The translations under genes and the position numbers were made by a program. A DNA stretch of 64,000 bases from Haematobia irritans (taxonomy: Eukaryota > Arthropoda > Insecta > Diptera > Muscidae): contig NC_134398.1 in the NCBI RefSeq assembly GCF_050003625.1, positions 199,523,700-199,587,699 on the forward strand. The letters are read 5' to 3'. The notes under the pieces are model-generated. The model did no database searches. It was given only the letters and a program-made list of their open reading frames with translations, and had not been told where the DNA came from. Below are positions 12,309 through 23,355 of this stretch, piece by piece. The first letter of the stretch is position 1. Each line of letters begins with the position of its first letter.

Positions 12309-14213
12309 TTTTATACCCACCACCATAGAATGGTGACCGGGGTATAATAAGTTTGTCATTCCGTTTGTAACACATCGAAATATCGATTTACGACTATATA
12401 AAGGTAGAGATTCTAAGACGATATAACGATGTCCGTCTGTCCTTCTGTCTGTCTGTCTGTTGTAATCACGCTACAGTCTTCAATAATGAAGCAATCGTGC
12501 TGAAATTTTGCACAAACTCGTCTCAAGTTCGAAGATGGGCTATATCGGTTCAGGTTTTTATATAGTCCCCATATAAACCGACCTCCCGATTTGGGGTCTT
12601 GGGCTTATAGAAATCGAAATTGTTATCCAATTTGCTTGAATTTTGAAATTTAGAGGTATTTTATGACCATAAAGAGGTGTGCCAAAAATGGTGAGTATCG
12701 GTCCATGTTTTGGTATAGCCCCCATATAGACCGATCTTCCGATTTTATTTCTTGGGCTTATAGAAACCGCAGTTATTATTCAGTTAACCTGAAATTGGAA
12801 ATCTAGAGGTATTATAGGACCACAAATACGTGTGCCAAAAATTGTGAGTATCGGTCCATATTTTGGTATAGCCCCCATATAGACCGATCTCCCGATTTTA
12901 CTTCTTGGGCTTATAGAAACCGCAGTTTTTATTCAATTTACCTGAAATTGGAAATCTAGAGGTGTTGTGGGACCCCAAATACGTGTGCCAAAAATTGTGA
13001 GTATCGGTCCATGTTTTGGTATAGTCCCCATATAGACCGATCTCCCGATTTTACTTCTTGGGCTTATAGAAACCGCAGTTTTTATTCAATTTACCTGAAA
13101 TTGGAAATCTAGAGGACCACAAATACGTGTGCCAAAAATTGTGAGTATCGGTCCATGTTTTGGTATAGTCCCCATATAAAACGACCTCCCGATTTGGGGT
13201 CTTGGGCTTACAGAAACCGCAGTTTTTATTCAATTTACCTGAAATTGGAAATCTAGAGGTATTTTAGGACCATAAAGAGGTTTGCCGAAAATGGTGAGTA
13301 TCGGTCCATATTTTGGTATAGCCCTCATATAGGCCGATTTCCTGATTTTACTTATGTAATACAACAAAGTCGAGCGGTATATTTTTTTCCTTCTTTCATT
13401 TTTTAATTTCATTGTTCAAAAGCAAAAAAAGTCGTAAATAACATCAAATTTTAGAATCAGTTTAGATATGGTCTTCTCATTACCGACAAATACAACACAG
13501 ACTACACGAAAATGTCTCTTCGATATATTGGCCCATTCCTGGTGAAGCTCCGTCTTGAGATAATCGACACTTTCCGAGTAGTATTTGTATACCCTAAATC
13601 ACATAGAGATGAGGGTATACTCGTAATAACTTTGATTTGTCAAAAAATGTACACGGATCTATCGATTTAACTCCAAGGGTTTTTAGAAATTGTAGTTTTT
13701 ATCCTATTTGCCACAAATTGAAAATATACTCGGAATTTAGACCCACAAAAATGTGTATATGATTTAGTTTTATCGGTCCATTTGGTAAGGCCTCCATATA
13801 GACCGATTTCAGGTCCTCAGGGTACAGAAGGTGCACTGATCATGAAAATTTCTTGAAACTGAATGTAAAATTTTCTCGTAATAATTTAAATACTTGCGGT
13901 AAAAATCTACAGATTTTAGATTTCAAATCAAGGCGTTATTTCATCATTTTCTTGCACACTTACAAGAGATGTTTATGATTCCTCTAAAACTCAAACAAAA
14001 ACTGGTTCTTATAAATCCAGAATCTGATGTAGTGTTCATAGGTAAAATCTTTACATTTATCTGTGGGAAGCGTACTGGTTGAACTGATCTGCTTGGACTA
14101 ATATATGTCATCAAACCCTCCTGAAATTTTCAAAGGAAACTATTATATTAGATTAATGGTGGTGGGTATTTAAGATTCGGCCCGGCCGAACTTACTGTTG
14201 TATATACTTGTTA
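12308..14213 (-). mobile_element. Family B HINE-like element, both ends present
   Basis: On the plus strand it opens with the 3' terminus TTTTATACCCACCACCATAG. Next come the tail (GTTTGTAACACATCGAAATA), a GTCYGTCY microsatellite near 12430-12460, about five 153-bp units (some with internal deletions), the family B 5' region, and the 5' end GGTGGTGGGTATTTAAGATT, CGGCCCGGCCGAACTTACTG, TATATACTTG. Sequence at about 13355-13640 does not fit family B and looks like an insertion. Confidence 0.87.
13355..13640. mobile_element. Foreign insert inside family B, with a hairpin terminus of another variant
   Basis: The 153-bp unit pattern stops at about 13355 and family B sequence resumes at about 13640. 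Near 13588-13621, GTATACCCTAAATCACATAG and ATGAGGGTATAC can pair. This recalls the TACCC...GGGTA terminal hairpins of families A to C but with a different stem, so it may be the end of a fourth variant. The other boundary is undefined. Confidence 0.45.
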
Positions 14214-14865
14214 TTTTTGCGATTTTTTACTCGAAATTTCTACTTCGGCCGAAAGGTCTAAAGCAAATGTCCTAATTGTCACCACTGTCTCTTTCACTAC
14301 GTTGAGCTGTTGTGTGTGAGGTAGTCTTTTTGTTCCATACAACAAACATTTTTTTGGTTTTTTTTTTTAAGAAACTGTAGTTTAATGAAGTAAAATAATG
14401 GCTCCCCCGTTGTGCATTTCTTTAAAATAAAAAAAAACACACACACACACACACACTGAAGGCACAAAACCAGAGCCTTGTTGGGACAAGAGACCAGCAC
14501 CACATGAAAATATTTTGTGGATTCAAAACAAAAACCCACTGACAACAATGCCACTCTATGCTTAATAAATTTAATATATTGACTTAATTAAGCTCTGACA
14601 TTATGGCGTGAATATATGCGAATATATTTTGTTTTAAATGGGCCATTTAAAATTATGCAAGGATTGTAAATGTTAACCACAAAAGTCATAGAGGTTTTCT
14701 TCCGAAGATTTGAGTCTATACCATTAAACAAAATTATATGAATTTCAATACAATGATATTAAATTGAGATTTTAGTTTCAGTAATTTCCAGTGATTTATG
14801 GTGGAGATTAAAATCTTAGATTTTTTTAATGAAAAAAAAAAAAATTAACAGATTATAGAGTTTAT
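14214..14865. other. No gene recognised
   Basis: AT-rich sequence with an ACACACAC run at about 14440-14456 and an A-run near 14828-14843. The open frame at 14297-14554 is low-complexity translation. Confidence 0.6.
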
Positions 14866-16735
14866 TATATATACCCTCCACCATAGGATGGGGGTATATT
14901 AACCGTGTCATTCCGTTTGTAACACATCGAAATACTGCTCTAAGACCCAATGAGCATGCCCGTCCGTCCGTCTGTTGAAATCACGCTAACTTCCGAGTGA
15001 AACAAGCTATCGACTTGAAACTTGGCACAAGTAGTTGTTATTGATGTAGGTCAGACGGTATTGCCAATGGGCCATATCGGTCCACTTTTACGTATAGCCC
15101 CCATATAAACGGACCCCCAAATTTGGCTTGCGATAGCTCTAAGAGAAGCAAATTTCATCCGATCCGGCTGAAATTTGGTACATGGTGTTAATATATGGTA
15201 TCTAACAACCATGCCAAAATTGGTCCATATCGGTCCATAATTATATATAGCCCCCATATAAACCGATCCCCCGATTTTGCTTGCGATTGCTCTAAGAGAA
15301 GCAAATTTCATCCGATCCGGCTGAAATTTGGTACATGGTGTTACTATATGGTATCTAACAACCATGCCAAAATTGGTCCATATCGGTCCATAATTATATA
15401 TAGCCCCCATATAAACCGATCCCCCGATTTTGCTTGCGATTGCTCTAAGAGAAGAAAATTTCATCCGATCCGGCTGAAATTTTGTACATGATGTTATTAT
15501 ATGGTCTCTAACAACCATGCAAAAATTGTTTCATATCGGTCCACTTTTACGTATAGCCCCCATATAAACGGACCCCCAAATTTGGCTTGCGATTGCTCTA
15601 AGAGAAGCAAATGTCATCCGATCCGGCTGAAGTTTGGTACATGGTGTTAATATATGGTCTCTAACAACCATGCCAAAATTGGTCCATATCGGTCCATAAT
15701 TATATATAGCCCCCATATAAACCGATCCCCCGATTTTGCATGTGATTGCTCTAAGAGAAGCAAATTTCATCCGATCCGGCTGAAATTTGGTACATGGTGT
15801 TAGTATATGGTCTCTAACAACCATGCAAGAATTGGTCCATATCGTTCCATATCGGTCCATAATTATATATAGCCCCCATATAAATCGATCCCCAGATTTG
15901 TCCTCCGGAGCCTCTTGGAGGAGCAAAATTCATCCGATCCGGTTGAAATTTTTAATATGGTGTTAGAATGTGGTCTCTAACAAACACGCAAGAATTAGTC
16001 CATACCGCTTCATAATTATATATAGCCCACATATAAACCGATCCCCAGATTTGATCTCAGGAGCCTCTTGGAGGAGCAAAATTCATCCGATCCGGTTGAA
16101 ATTTGGAATATTGTGTTAGTATAAGGCCGCTAATAACCATGCCAAAATTGGTCCATATCGGTCTATAGTTATATATATATATATATAGCCGATCCCCAAT
16201 CACACAAAAATTGGTCCATATAGGTTCATAATCATGGTTGCCACTCGACCCAAAAATAATCTACCAAAATTTTATTTTTATAGAAAACATAGTCAAAATG
16301 TTATTTCCATAGAAAATTTTGTCAAAATTTTATTTCTAAAGAAAATGTTGTCAAAATTTTATTTCTATAGAAAAATTTTTCCAAATTTTATTTCTATAGA
16401 AAATTTTGTTACAATTTTATTTCTATAGAAAATTTTGTTAAAATTTTATTTCTATAGAAAATGTTGTCAAAATTTTATTTCTATAGAAACTTTAAATTTA
16501 ATTATATACGTAATTAATCGGCCTTTTTTAGTTTAATATATACCACGTATGGACTATGTGGTGTATATTACGGTGTTAGGAAGTTTTAAGATACCTTGCC
16601 ATCGGCAAGTGTTACCGCAATCCAAGTAATTCGATTGTGGATGACAGTCTTCAGTAGAAGTTTCTACGCAATCCATGGTGGAGGGTACATAAGCTTCGGC
16701 CTGGCCGAACTTACGGCCGTATATACTTGTTTTAA
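14866..16735 (-). mobile_element. Family A HINE-like element, full length
   Basis: The 3' terminus TACCCTCCACCATAGGATGG lies at about 14874 on the plus strand, followed by the tail, GTCCGTCCGTCTG, about eight 153-bp units, a TATATATATATATA run near 16170, the captured MITE end GGTTGCCACTCGACCCAAAA (about 16239), a forward 29-bp array (about 16255-16490), TATACGTAATTAATCGGCC, and the 5' tip GGCCGTATATACTTGTTTT. It is one of the most complete copies. Frames at 15051-15926 on both strands come from the 153-bp units. Confidence 0.92.
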
Positions 16736-17671
16736 CTAAAATTGCGTGTCTCAAACTTCAGCTTGCATAATTTTTCATATTAGGTCCATTTTTTTCAGTG
16801 TATTCACTTTGTTTGTTTTTTTGGACGTGAACTAGTGTTATCATTAAACAAAGGTAATGCCATGTAGATATCGTCATCTTCAATGAATGCCTGCATACTT
16901 GTTGAATACCTGTCATTCTGATATCCTGGATTAAATATTGTGTGTATTCGCAAGAGAATAAAATTATTTTCGTTATAATTAATAATAATTTTCCTAATTA
17001 AATTTTCCTCTATTGACATAACTCATTTGTCAACAGCAAAACAAAACATTTTTATTTCCCCTAATCCCAGGACAGACACCTGGGTTATCCTGACTAACTT
17101 GTCTATCCCCCAAAATTCAATTGTCTCTCGAACATCCTCTTGGCCATGGAGTCTTGCTCTTTAACCTTTGCAAACTAATTGATTGATCTACAAATGGTTG
17201 TGAAATAAAAAGAAACAAATTTTATTATACTTCTTGGACTTTTATGACACCTCGCGCATTACTCAGATAATAAATCATAATCATGTCGACTGCATGTCGG
17301 CTCTGAAAATGGGGAAATGGTAAATGAAACGGTAGCTGAACTGAAAAGGGAAGCCAAAGGTGAGTTTGGTTTGATTCTTCGCCCCAAAGAGCAGAGAGGA
17401 GTATCTCCCTCTAATAGTTCATAAAAACAAACAAAGAACAACAACTAACTACGACAAGAGAAATGAAGCAACGCACACTGGCTGTAATGGTATAACTGAT
17501 TTATTCTCTAGAAGAATGTGTATTTGTGAGTGGATGCGTGTGTGGGAGATTGTGTTTTTGCTAAATATGAGAATATTTCAACTTTAAGGGAGATAGACAT
17601 TAGAGATGTGCTTGATGGCACTTTCAACGCATGCAGTAAGAATTCGAATAACAAACTGAGGTTTTTAGATG
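16736..17671. other. No gene recognised
   Basis: Ordinary-looking non-repetitive DNA. Open frames at 16804-17019 and 17259-17444 lack recognisable motifs. This is one of the less repetitive parts of the window, but I see no exon I can support. Confidence 0.55.
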
Positions 17672-17756
17672 GATAGAAACATATATCGCAAGCCAAATCT
17701 GGGGATCGGTTTATATGGGGGCTATATATAATTATGATAAAAACATATATCGCAAG
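17672..17756. repeat. Short family A fragment between direct duplicates
   Basis: A piece of about 43 bp of the 153-bp unit (CCAAATCTGGGGATCGGTTT and TATATGGGGGCTATATATAA) lies between two nearly identical 20-bp copies of GATARAAACATATATCGCAA (R is G on the left, A on the right). It has no element termini. Confidence 0.8.
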
Positions 17757-18232
17757 ATTGGTTTAAAAAATTAACTAAAATGATCTAAAATTCACAAAGA
17801 TATGCGTAAAATAAGAAATAATTCAAAATTTGAGGCCAATTGATGATTTGTACGTGACTACGTACATGAGATTAGAGTAATACTCGTTGATTCAAAAAAG
17901 TTGCAGTTAAAAAAAAAAAAACAAAACATCACTTTTTATTTTAATTTCCACCAAAACAGAAGCCTTCTCTATTTAGTCTTTTTTCGACAAACAAACCTTT
18001 TCATTTAATACTAATATTTTTCCACATGAATCTAATATGTACTTAACGAAGAAAGTTATTACATTCTCAATTACAGTAATGTTGAAAAGTCCATAGCCTT
18101 ACTAATAGTGACCATTAGAAAGATCGCCTTTAAGCCATAAAAAGGTATTATTGCGATATTTTTCTTGAGAAACGAGGTATCTGAATGTTCTCTTACATTT
18201 GCAAAACCATAATCATAAAATTTGAAAAACAA
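17757..18232. other. No gene recognised
   Basis: AT-rich non-coding sequence with an A-run near 17910-17923. No repeat terminus or RNA gene seen. Confidence 0.55.
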
Positions 18233-18630
18233 AACAAGTATATACGCCTGTAAGTTCGGCCAGGCTGAAGCTTATGTATCCTCCAGCATGGATTGCGTAT
18301 AAACTAAACAATGGAATTACTTGAGTTGCGGTAAGGCTTGCCGATGGCAAGGTATCTTAAAACCTCCTAACACCGTCTTCTAAATTGTAAGTAAGTCCAT
18401 ACGTAGTATATATTAAATTAAAAAAGACCGATTAAATACGTATATAATTCAGTTTGACAAAATTTTGACTAAATTTTCTATAGAAATAAAATTTTAACAA
18501 AATTTTCTATAGAAATAAAATTTTGACAAAATTTTTTATAGAAACAAATTTTGACAAAATTTTCTATAGAAATAAAATTTTGACAAAATTTTCTATAGAA
18601 ATAAAATTTAATAAAATAATCTATAGAAAT

Positions 18631-18981
18631 AGGTTAGATTAGGTTATGTGGCAGACCGAGTGAGCCCGAGGCTCACTTAGACTATTCAGTCCATTGTGAT
18701 ACCACAGTGGTTAACTTCTCTCTTATCACTGAGTGCTGCCCGATTCCATGTTAAGCTCAATGACAAGGGACCTCCTTTTTATAGCCGAGTCCGAACGGCG
18801 TTCCACATTCCAGTGAAACCACTTAGAGAAGCATTGAAACCCTCAGAAATACCACCAGCATTACTGAGGTGGGATAATCCACCGCTGAAAAACTTTTGGG
18901 TGTTCGGTCGTAGCAGGAATCGAACCCACGACCTTGTGTATGCAAGGCGGGCATGCTAACCATTGCACCATGGTGGCTCCC
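18631..18981 (-). mobile_element. tRNA-derived SINE, copy 1
   Basis: On the minus strand it starts GGAGCCACCATGGTGCAATG. A pol III A box (TGGTGCAATGG, complement of 18960-18970) and a perfect B box (GGTTCGATTCC, complement of 18916-18926) lie in a tRNA-like head. A non-tRNA body of about 230 bp follows and ends with TAACCTAATCTAACCT. A second copy is at 21150-21465. The frame at 18696-18959 runs through the SINE and is not a gene. No clear target duplication is visible. Confidence 0.88.
18916..18970 (-). promoter_or_regulatory. Internal RNA polymerase III promoter of the SINE (A and B boxes)
   Basis: The complement of 18960-18970 fits the A-box pattern TRGYNNARNNG, and the complement of 18916-18926 matches GGTTCGANTCC exactly. 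Their spacing is in the tRNA range. Confidence 0.8.
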
Positions 18982-19505
18982 GTGGGGGCTACATATAATT
19001 ATGAACCGATGTGGACCAATTTTTACATGGTTGTTAGAGACCATATACCAACATCATGTACCAAATTTCAGCCGGATCGGATGAAATTTGCTTCTCTTTG
19101 AGGCTCCGCAAGCCAAATCTGGGGATCGGTTTATATGGGGGCTATATATAATTATAAACCGATGTGGACCAAATTTTGCATGGTTGTTAGAGACCATATA
19201 CCAACATCATGTACCAAATTTCAGCCGGATCGGATGAAATTTGCTTCCCTTTGAGGCTCCGCAAGCCAAATCTGGGGATCGGTTTATAAGGGGGTTCTAT
19301 ATAATTATAAACCGATATGGACCAAATTTTGCATGGTTATTAGAGACCATATACTAACACCATGTTCCAAATTTTAACCGGATCGGATGAAATTTGATTC
19401 TCTTTGAGGCTCCGTAAGCCAAATCTGGGGATCGGTTTATATGGGGGCTATATATAATCATGGACTTATGTGAACCAATTTTAGCATGGTTATAGAGACC
19501 ATATA

Positions 19506-20765
19506 ACAGGTTGGCTGATAAGTCCCCGGTCTAACAAAGAAAAACACATTTTTTTTGTCAAAATTTTTTTATTATTCAACATAATTCCCTTCAAGAGCGA
19601 TACAACGATTATAACGACCTTCCAATTTTTTGATACCATTTTGGTAATACCCATTCGGTTTTGCCTCAAAATAGGCCTCAGTTTCGGCGATCACCTCTTC
19701 ATTGCAGCCAAATTTTTTCCCTGCGAGCATCCTTTTGAGGTCTGAGAACAAGTAAAATTGGCTGGGGGCCGGATCTGGCGAATTCGGTGGGTGGGGAAGC
19801 AATTCGAAGCCCAATTCATGAATTTTTGCCATCGTTCTCAATGACTTGTGGCACGGTGAGTTGACTTGGTGGAACAACACTTTTTTCTTCTTCATATGGC
19901 GCCGTTTTGCTGCGATTTCGACCTTCAAACGCCCCAATAATGCCATATAATAGTCACTGTTGATGGTTTTTCCCTTCTCAAGATAATCGATAAAAATTAT
20001 TCTATGCGCATCCCAAAAAACAGAGGCCATTACTTTGCCAGCGGACTTTTGAGTCTTTCCACGATTCGCAGACGGTTCACCGGTCGCTGTCCACTCAGCC
20101 GACTGTCGATTGGACTCAGGAGTGTAGTGATGGAGCCATGTTTCATCCATTGTCACATATCGACGGAAAAACTCGGGTGTATTACGAGTTAACAGCTGCA
20201 AACACCGCTCAGAATCATCAACACGTTGTTGTTTTTGGTCAAATGTGTGCTCGCGCGGCACCCATTTTGCACAGAGCTTCCGCATATCCAAATATTGATG
20301 AATGATATGACCCACACGCTCCTTTGATATCTTTAAGGCCTCTGTTATCTCGATCAACTTTATTTTACGGTCATTCAAAATCATTTTGTGGATTTTTTGA
20401 TATTTTCATCGGTAACCACCTCTTTCGGACGTCCAATGCGTTCATCGTCCACCACGCTTGAATTTTACATACCAATCCGTTATTGTTGATTTCCCTGGGG
20501 CAGAGTCCGGAAACTCATTATCAAGACGTATTTTTTCCCTTCAGAAGACAGTATTTTATCAAAACACGAAATTCCTTTTTATCCATTTTTTTCACAATAA
20601 CAAAAGTTGCTTCACAAAAGACGCTCTATCTCACAAACTAATTGACTTACAGACATAAAATTTTGACACGAATCATTTGAAGGTTGGTACTATATAAAAA
20701 TAATATACATTTAATACTAGCGACGCCATCTATGTGTCAGACCGAGGACTTATCAGCTAACCTGT
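19506..20765 (-). mobile_element. Himar1-like (irritans subfamily) mariner, inactive
   Basis: A 1,260-bp element with ends ACAGGTTGGCTGATAAGTCC and, inverted, ACAGGTTAGCTGATAAGTCC, continuing as CCGGTCTAAC and TCGGTCTGAC. TA dinucleotides flank both sides (19504-19505 and 20766-20767), the mariner target duplication. It sits inside a family A 153-bp unit: removing it and one TA restores GACCATATACCAACACCATG. Length and ends match Himar-type mariners. It encodes a broken transposase on the minus strand. Confidence 0.97.
19572..20586 (-). pseudogene. Mariner transposase pseudogene (Himar1-like)
   Basis: Mariner transposases are DD34D cut-and-paste enzymes acting at TA sites. The intact frame covers the last 270 residues (19572-20384): the second helix-turn-helix region (ISKERVGHIIHQYLDMRKL), the WVPREHTFDQ linker and the catalytic core. 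The first aspartate is present in MDETWLHHY. The position of the second holds valine (HQVNSPCHKS), and the third, 34 residues further on, holds glutamine (DPAPSQFYLF), so two of three metal-binding residues are lost. The start lies upstream: ATG at 20584-20586 gives MDKKEFRVLIKYC, followed by a small deletion near 20525 and frame breaks near 20450 and 20395. Outside the lesions it closely resembles Himar1 as I remember it, suggesting fairly recent arrival. Confidence 0.95.
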
Positions 20766-21136
20766 TACCAACACCATGTACCAAATTTCAGCCGGATCGG
20801 ATGAAATTTGATTCTCTTTCAAGCTCCGCAAGCCAAATCTGAGGGTCCGTTTATATGGGGGCTATACGTAAAAGTGGACCGATATGGCCCATTTGCAATA
20901 CCATCCGACCTACATCAATAACAACTACTTGTGCCAAGTTTCAAGTCGATAGCTTGTTTCGTTCGGAAGTTAGCGTGATTTCAACAGACGGACGGACGGA
21001 CATGCTTAGATCGATTCAGAATTTCACCACGACCCAGCATATATATACTTTGTGGGGTCTTAGAGCAATATTTCGATGTGTTACAAACGGAATGACAAAG
21101 TTAATATACCCCCATCCTATGGTGGAGGGTATAAAA

Positions 21137-21149
21137 AGGAACTGAATGA
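21137..21149. other. Junction between family A and SINE copy 2
   Basis: A few bases separate the family A terminus (TATAAAAAGG) from the SINE head. Confidence 0.5.
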
Positions 21150-21465
21150 GAATGGAATCCGCGTTGGTTCAATGGTTAGTACGTCCGCCTTGCATACAAA
21201 AGTTCCTGGATTCAACCCCAGATTCGGCCAAACATCAAACATTTTTCATAGGTGGATTATCCTCTCTCAATAATGCTGGTGGCATTTCTGAGTGTTTCAA
21301 AGATTCTCTAAGTTGTTCCATTGCGATGTGAAACGCCGTTCGAACTTGGTTATAAAAAGGAACTAAACATGGATTCGGACAGCACTTAATGATAAGAGAG
21401 AAGTGCACCAATGTGGTATCACAATGGACTGAATGCGTGATTAGGTGAGTGTGAAATAACGAACC
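21150..21465 (+). mobile_element. tRNA-derived SINE, copy 2
   Basis: Same family as 18631-18981, in the opposite orientation. It has A box TGGTTCAATGG (21165-21175), a weakened B-box region (TGGATTCAACC, about 21207), and the shared body TGGATTATCC, AATGCTGGTGGCATTTCTGA, GATAAGAGAGAAGT, GTGGTATCACAATGGACTGA. It lacks about 18 bp of the body found in copy 1 and has a different 3' tail. More diverged, so probably older or a different subfamily. Confidence 0.85.
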
Positions 21466-21569
21466 ATCACTACACCTATGTACCAAAGTTAGATTTCGTA
21501 CGAAAATTGCACTAAATTGTGTTCCATTGTACCGTTTTACTACCGTTTACAAAATTCTTCATTCTCATC

Positions 21570-22143
21570 AAAGCACACACAAAAAATTTTTTTTCTGATT
21601 CAATCACGAAATTAATTGATCCAATTAATTTTTTAATTGAAATGTCTTCAATCACGAAAATGATAGTATCAATCACAGTTATAATTGGTAATAGAAAAAA
21701 TTCTTGATTAAAATATTAATTGATTTCATTAGCAAATTTCAATTAATTTTTTAATTGATTCAATTACAAATTTAATTGATTTTGATAGCCAAACTCAATT
21801 AATTTTTTAATTAAGAAATGTAACTATTTTCAATTATTTTCTGAATTGGTTTTTATTTGGATTAACAATTGATTGTTTGAAATACATTTTTAATTAAAAA
21901 TTAAAAAATATTCATCACTTTCTTTAACTGACTTAGTCTTCCGAATTTGATTAAAAAGTTAATTGTATCAATTAATGTTTTAATTAAAATTTTTTAAATT
22001 TCCAATCATCGACTTAATTGACTTAATATTTATATCTTGATTAAAAAGTTAATTGTATCAATTAATTTATTAATTGAAATTTTTTCAACTTCAATTAACT
22101 TTTTAATTGGAAATATTTTGGTGATATTTTTTCTGTGCAGAAA
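21570..22143. repeat. AT-rich palindromic element (AATTAATTTTTTAATTG motif)
   Basis: At least six copies of a palindrome-like word (CAATTAATTTTTTAATTGA and variants) spread over 570 bp. Possible weak inverted ends are GCACACACAAAAAATT (about 21573) and, inverted, GCACAGAAAAAATATC (about 22124-22139). No clear target duplication. I read it as a foldback or MITE-like element. Confidence 0.65.
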
Positions 22144-22244
22144 TGATATAAAAGTAAAACGCTTTACTTTATTGGCTTACATATGAGCCACACTGTAAAG
22201 CAGTAATATTTTATTGTGGACCAATATAGTACGTATACGGCAAT

Positions 22245-22395
22245 TGTATGCTGAAATTAAATCAGATCAAAGGAAAACTGGTGCCCGTGGAAGCTCCAGA
22301 AGCTAAATCTGGTGATCGGTTTATATGGGGTATGGACCGAAATGAACCATTTTTTAGTTAAAGGACAAATATTGGTATCACATAATAAATTTAAA
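22245..22395 (+). repeat. Diverged family A fragment
   Basis: GAAGCTCCAGAAGCTAAATC, GGTGATCGGTTTATATGGGG and ATGGACCGAAATGAACCATT follow the 153-bp unit order with deletions. No termini. Confidence 0.65.
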
Positions 22396-23347
22396 ATGGA
22401 ACTGATGATTTGAGACAATTTTTCATTTGCAGTAAATTTTTGCAAAGATATAAAATCGTATAAAAATTCGACATTTGAAAATATTTGACATCAAGCAGAT
22501 TGAGCATTTCTATAACCCTTAAACGTTGAGCTATGTTTACAAGTGTGTATCTTTCATGATTTTTGCAACTGTGTGTTTGTATTGACGCATGTGTGTGTGT
22601 ATTTGCATGGGTAAAGTGTACTCATCATAACACCTACTCATGGGGCTCCAACATGCAAAATGCTGAAACACAAATACGATGAAAAGCGAATACAAAGATG
22701 AAACTTTTTCATTTTCATCAAAACCGAGTCTTTTTCCACTTTTGTTTGGTTTACTGTTTTCGCCCTTTGATTCATATTTCCACGGTGAATGTTATGATTT
22801 TTTCTGCTTTGCTTTGTTTTGTATTTTTTCTTCTGTTTTATTTTGCCTTGTGTGTGTGTTTTATTTTTTTTTTTTTTATTTTTTTGAGATGCGTTGAGTG
22901 GTATTTCATGTTGTTGCGCTCCAACAAGTTGAAGTATTTGGTTAGGGAGAGATCTCCTCTTGTCCTAAAGCAGCCACTGAATGAAAAGGTGTTGACGCGT
23001 TGAAAGCTCATCTACTCAACTGGTGTTGTCTACCTACTTGTATGGCTGCATATATATGTGTACGTGTGTGTGTGTTTAAAATATGTTTTCCATTTTACAC
23101 CAAAGTTTTTTTGTTTAATGCAGAACAACAAGAAAACATTTACACAACCAAAATATACAGAAAAAACTTGAACGCAAACACTGCATCACATACCACAGTG
23201 GTTGTTGCTTACAACAACCAAAAATGTTTGTGAAAGTACATATGAGTTTTTTTTGGATTATTTAATTTTTGGCCGTTTTAATTTGGATCTAGAGAAACGC
23301 AAAGAAATTAAAATTTCCAGGCGAAATCCACCGGACACTATACATGC
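22396..23347. other. No gene recognised; T-rich and GT-rich tracts
   Basis: Contains GTGTGTGT runs near 22590 and 23066 and a T-tract near 22863-22887. Open frames around 22679-23233 owe their length to T-rich bias (Phe/Cys/Leu-rich translations). No domain or signal supports a gene. Confidence 0.6.
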
Positions 23348-23355
23348 AATGGGAC

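Larger units (their letters stand above)
18233..21136 (+). mobile_element. Family A HINE-like element interrupted by a SINE and a mariner
   Basis: The 5' tip ACAAGTATATACGCCTGTAA is at about 18234. It continues through the family A 5' region, GACCGATTAAATACGTATAT and a reverse-orientation 29-bp array (about 18450-18630). A SINE interrupts at 18631-18981. Then 153-bp units resume (from about 18984), a mariner interrupts one at 19506-20765, and the unit continues with CCAACACCATGTACC. The element ends with ACGGACGGACGGAC, the tail and CCTATGGTGGAGGGTATAAA. Without its two guests it would be about 1.3 kb. Confidence 0.9.

Noticed and set aside
18696..18959. 87-aa frame ending RSRNRTHDLVYARRAC
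   Set aside because: It runs antisense through the tRNA-derived SINE; the peptide comes from the tRNA-like head.
18916..18970. Functional tRNA gene
   Set aside because: The A and B boxes are present, but a full cloverleaf is not maintained and the sequence continues into a SINE body shared with a second copy.
22679..23003. T-rich frames resembling membrane segments
   Set aside because: Hydrophobicity comes from T-rich and GT-rich simple sequence; two overlapping frames look equally membrane-like.
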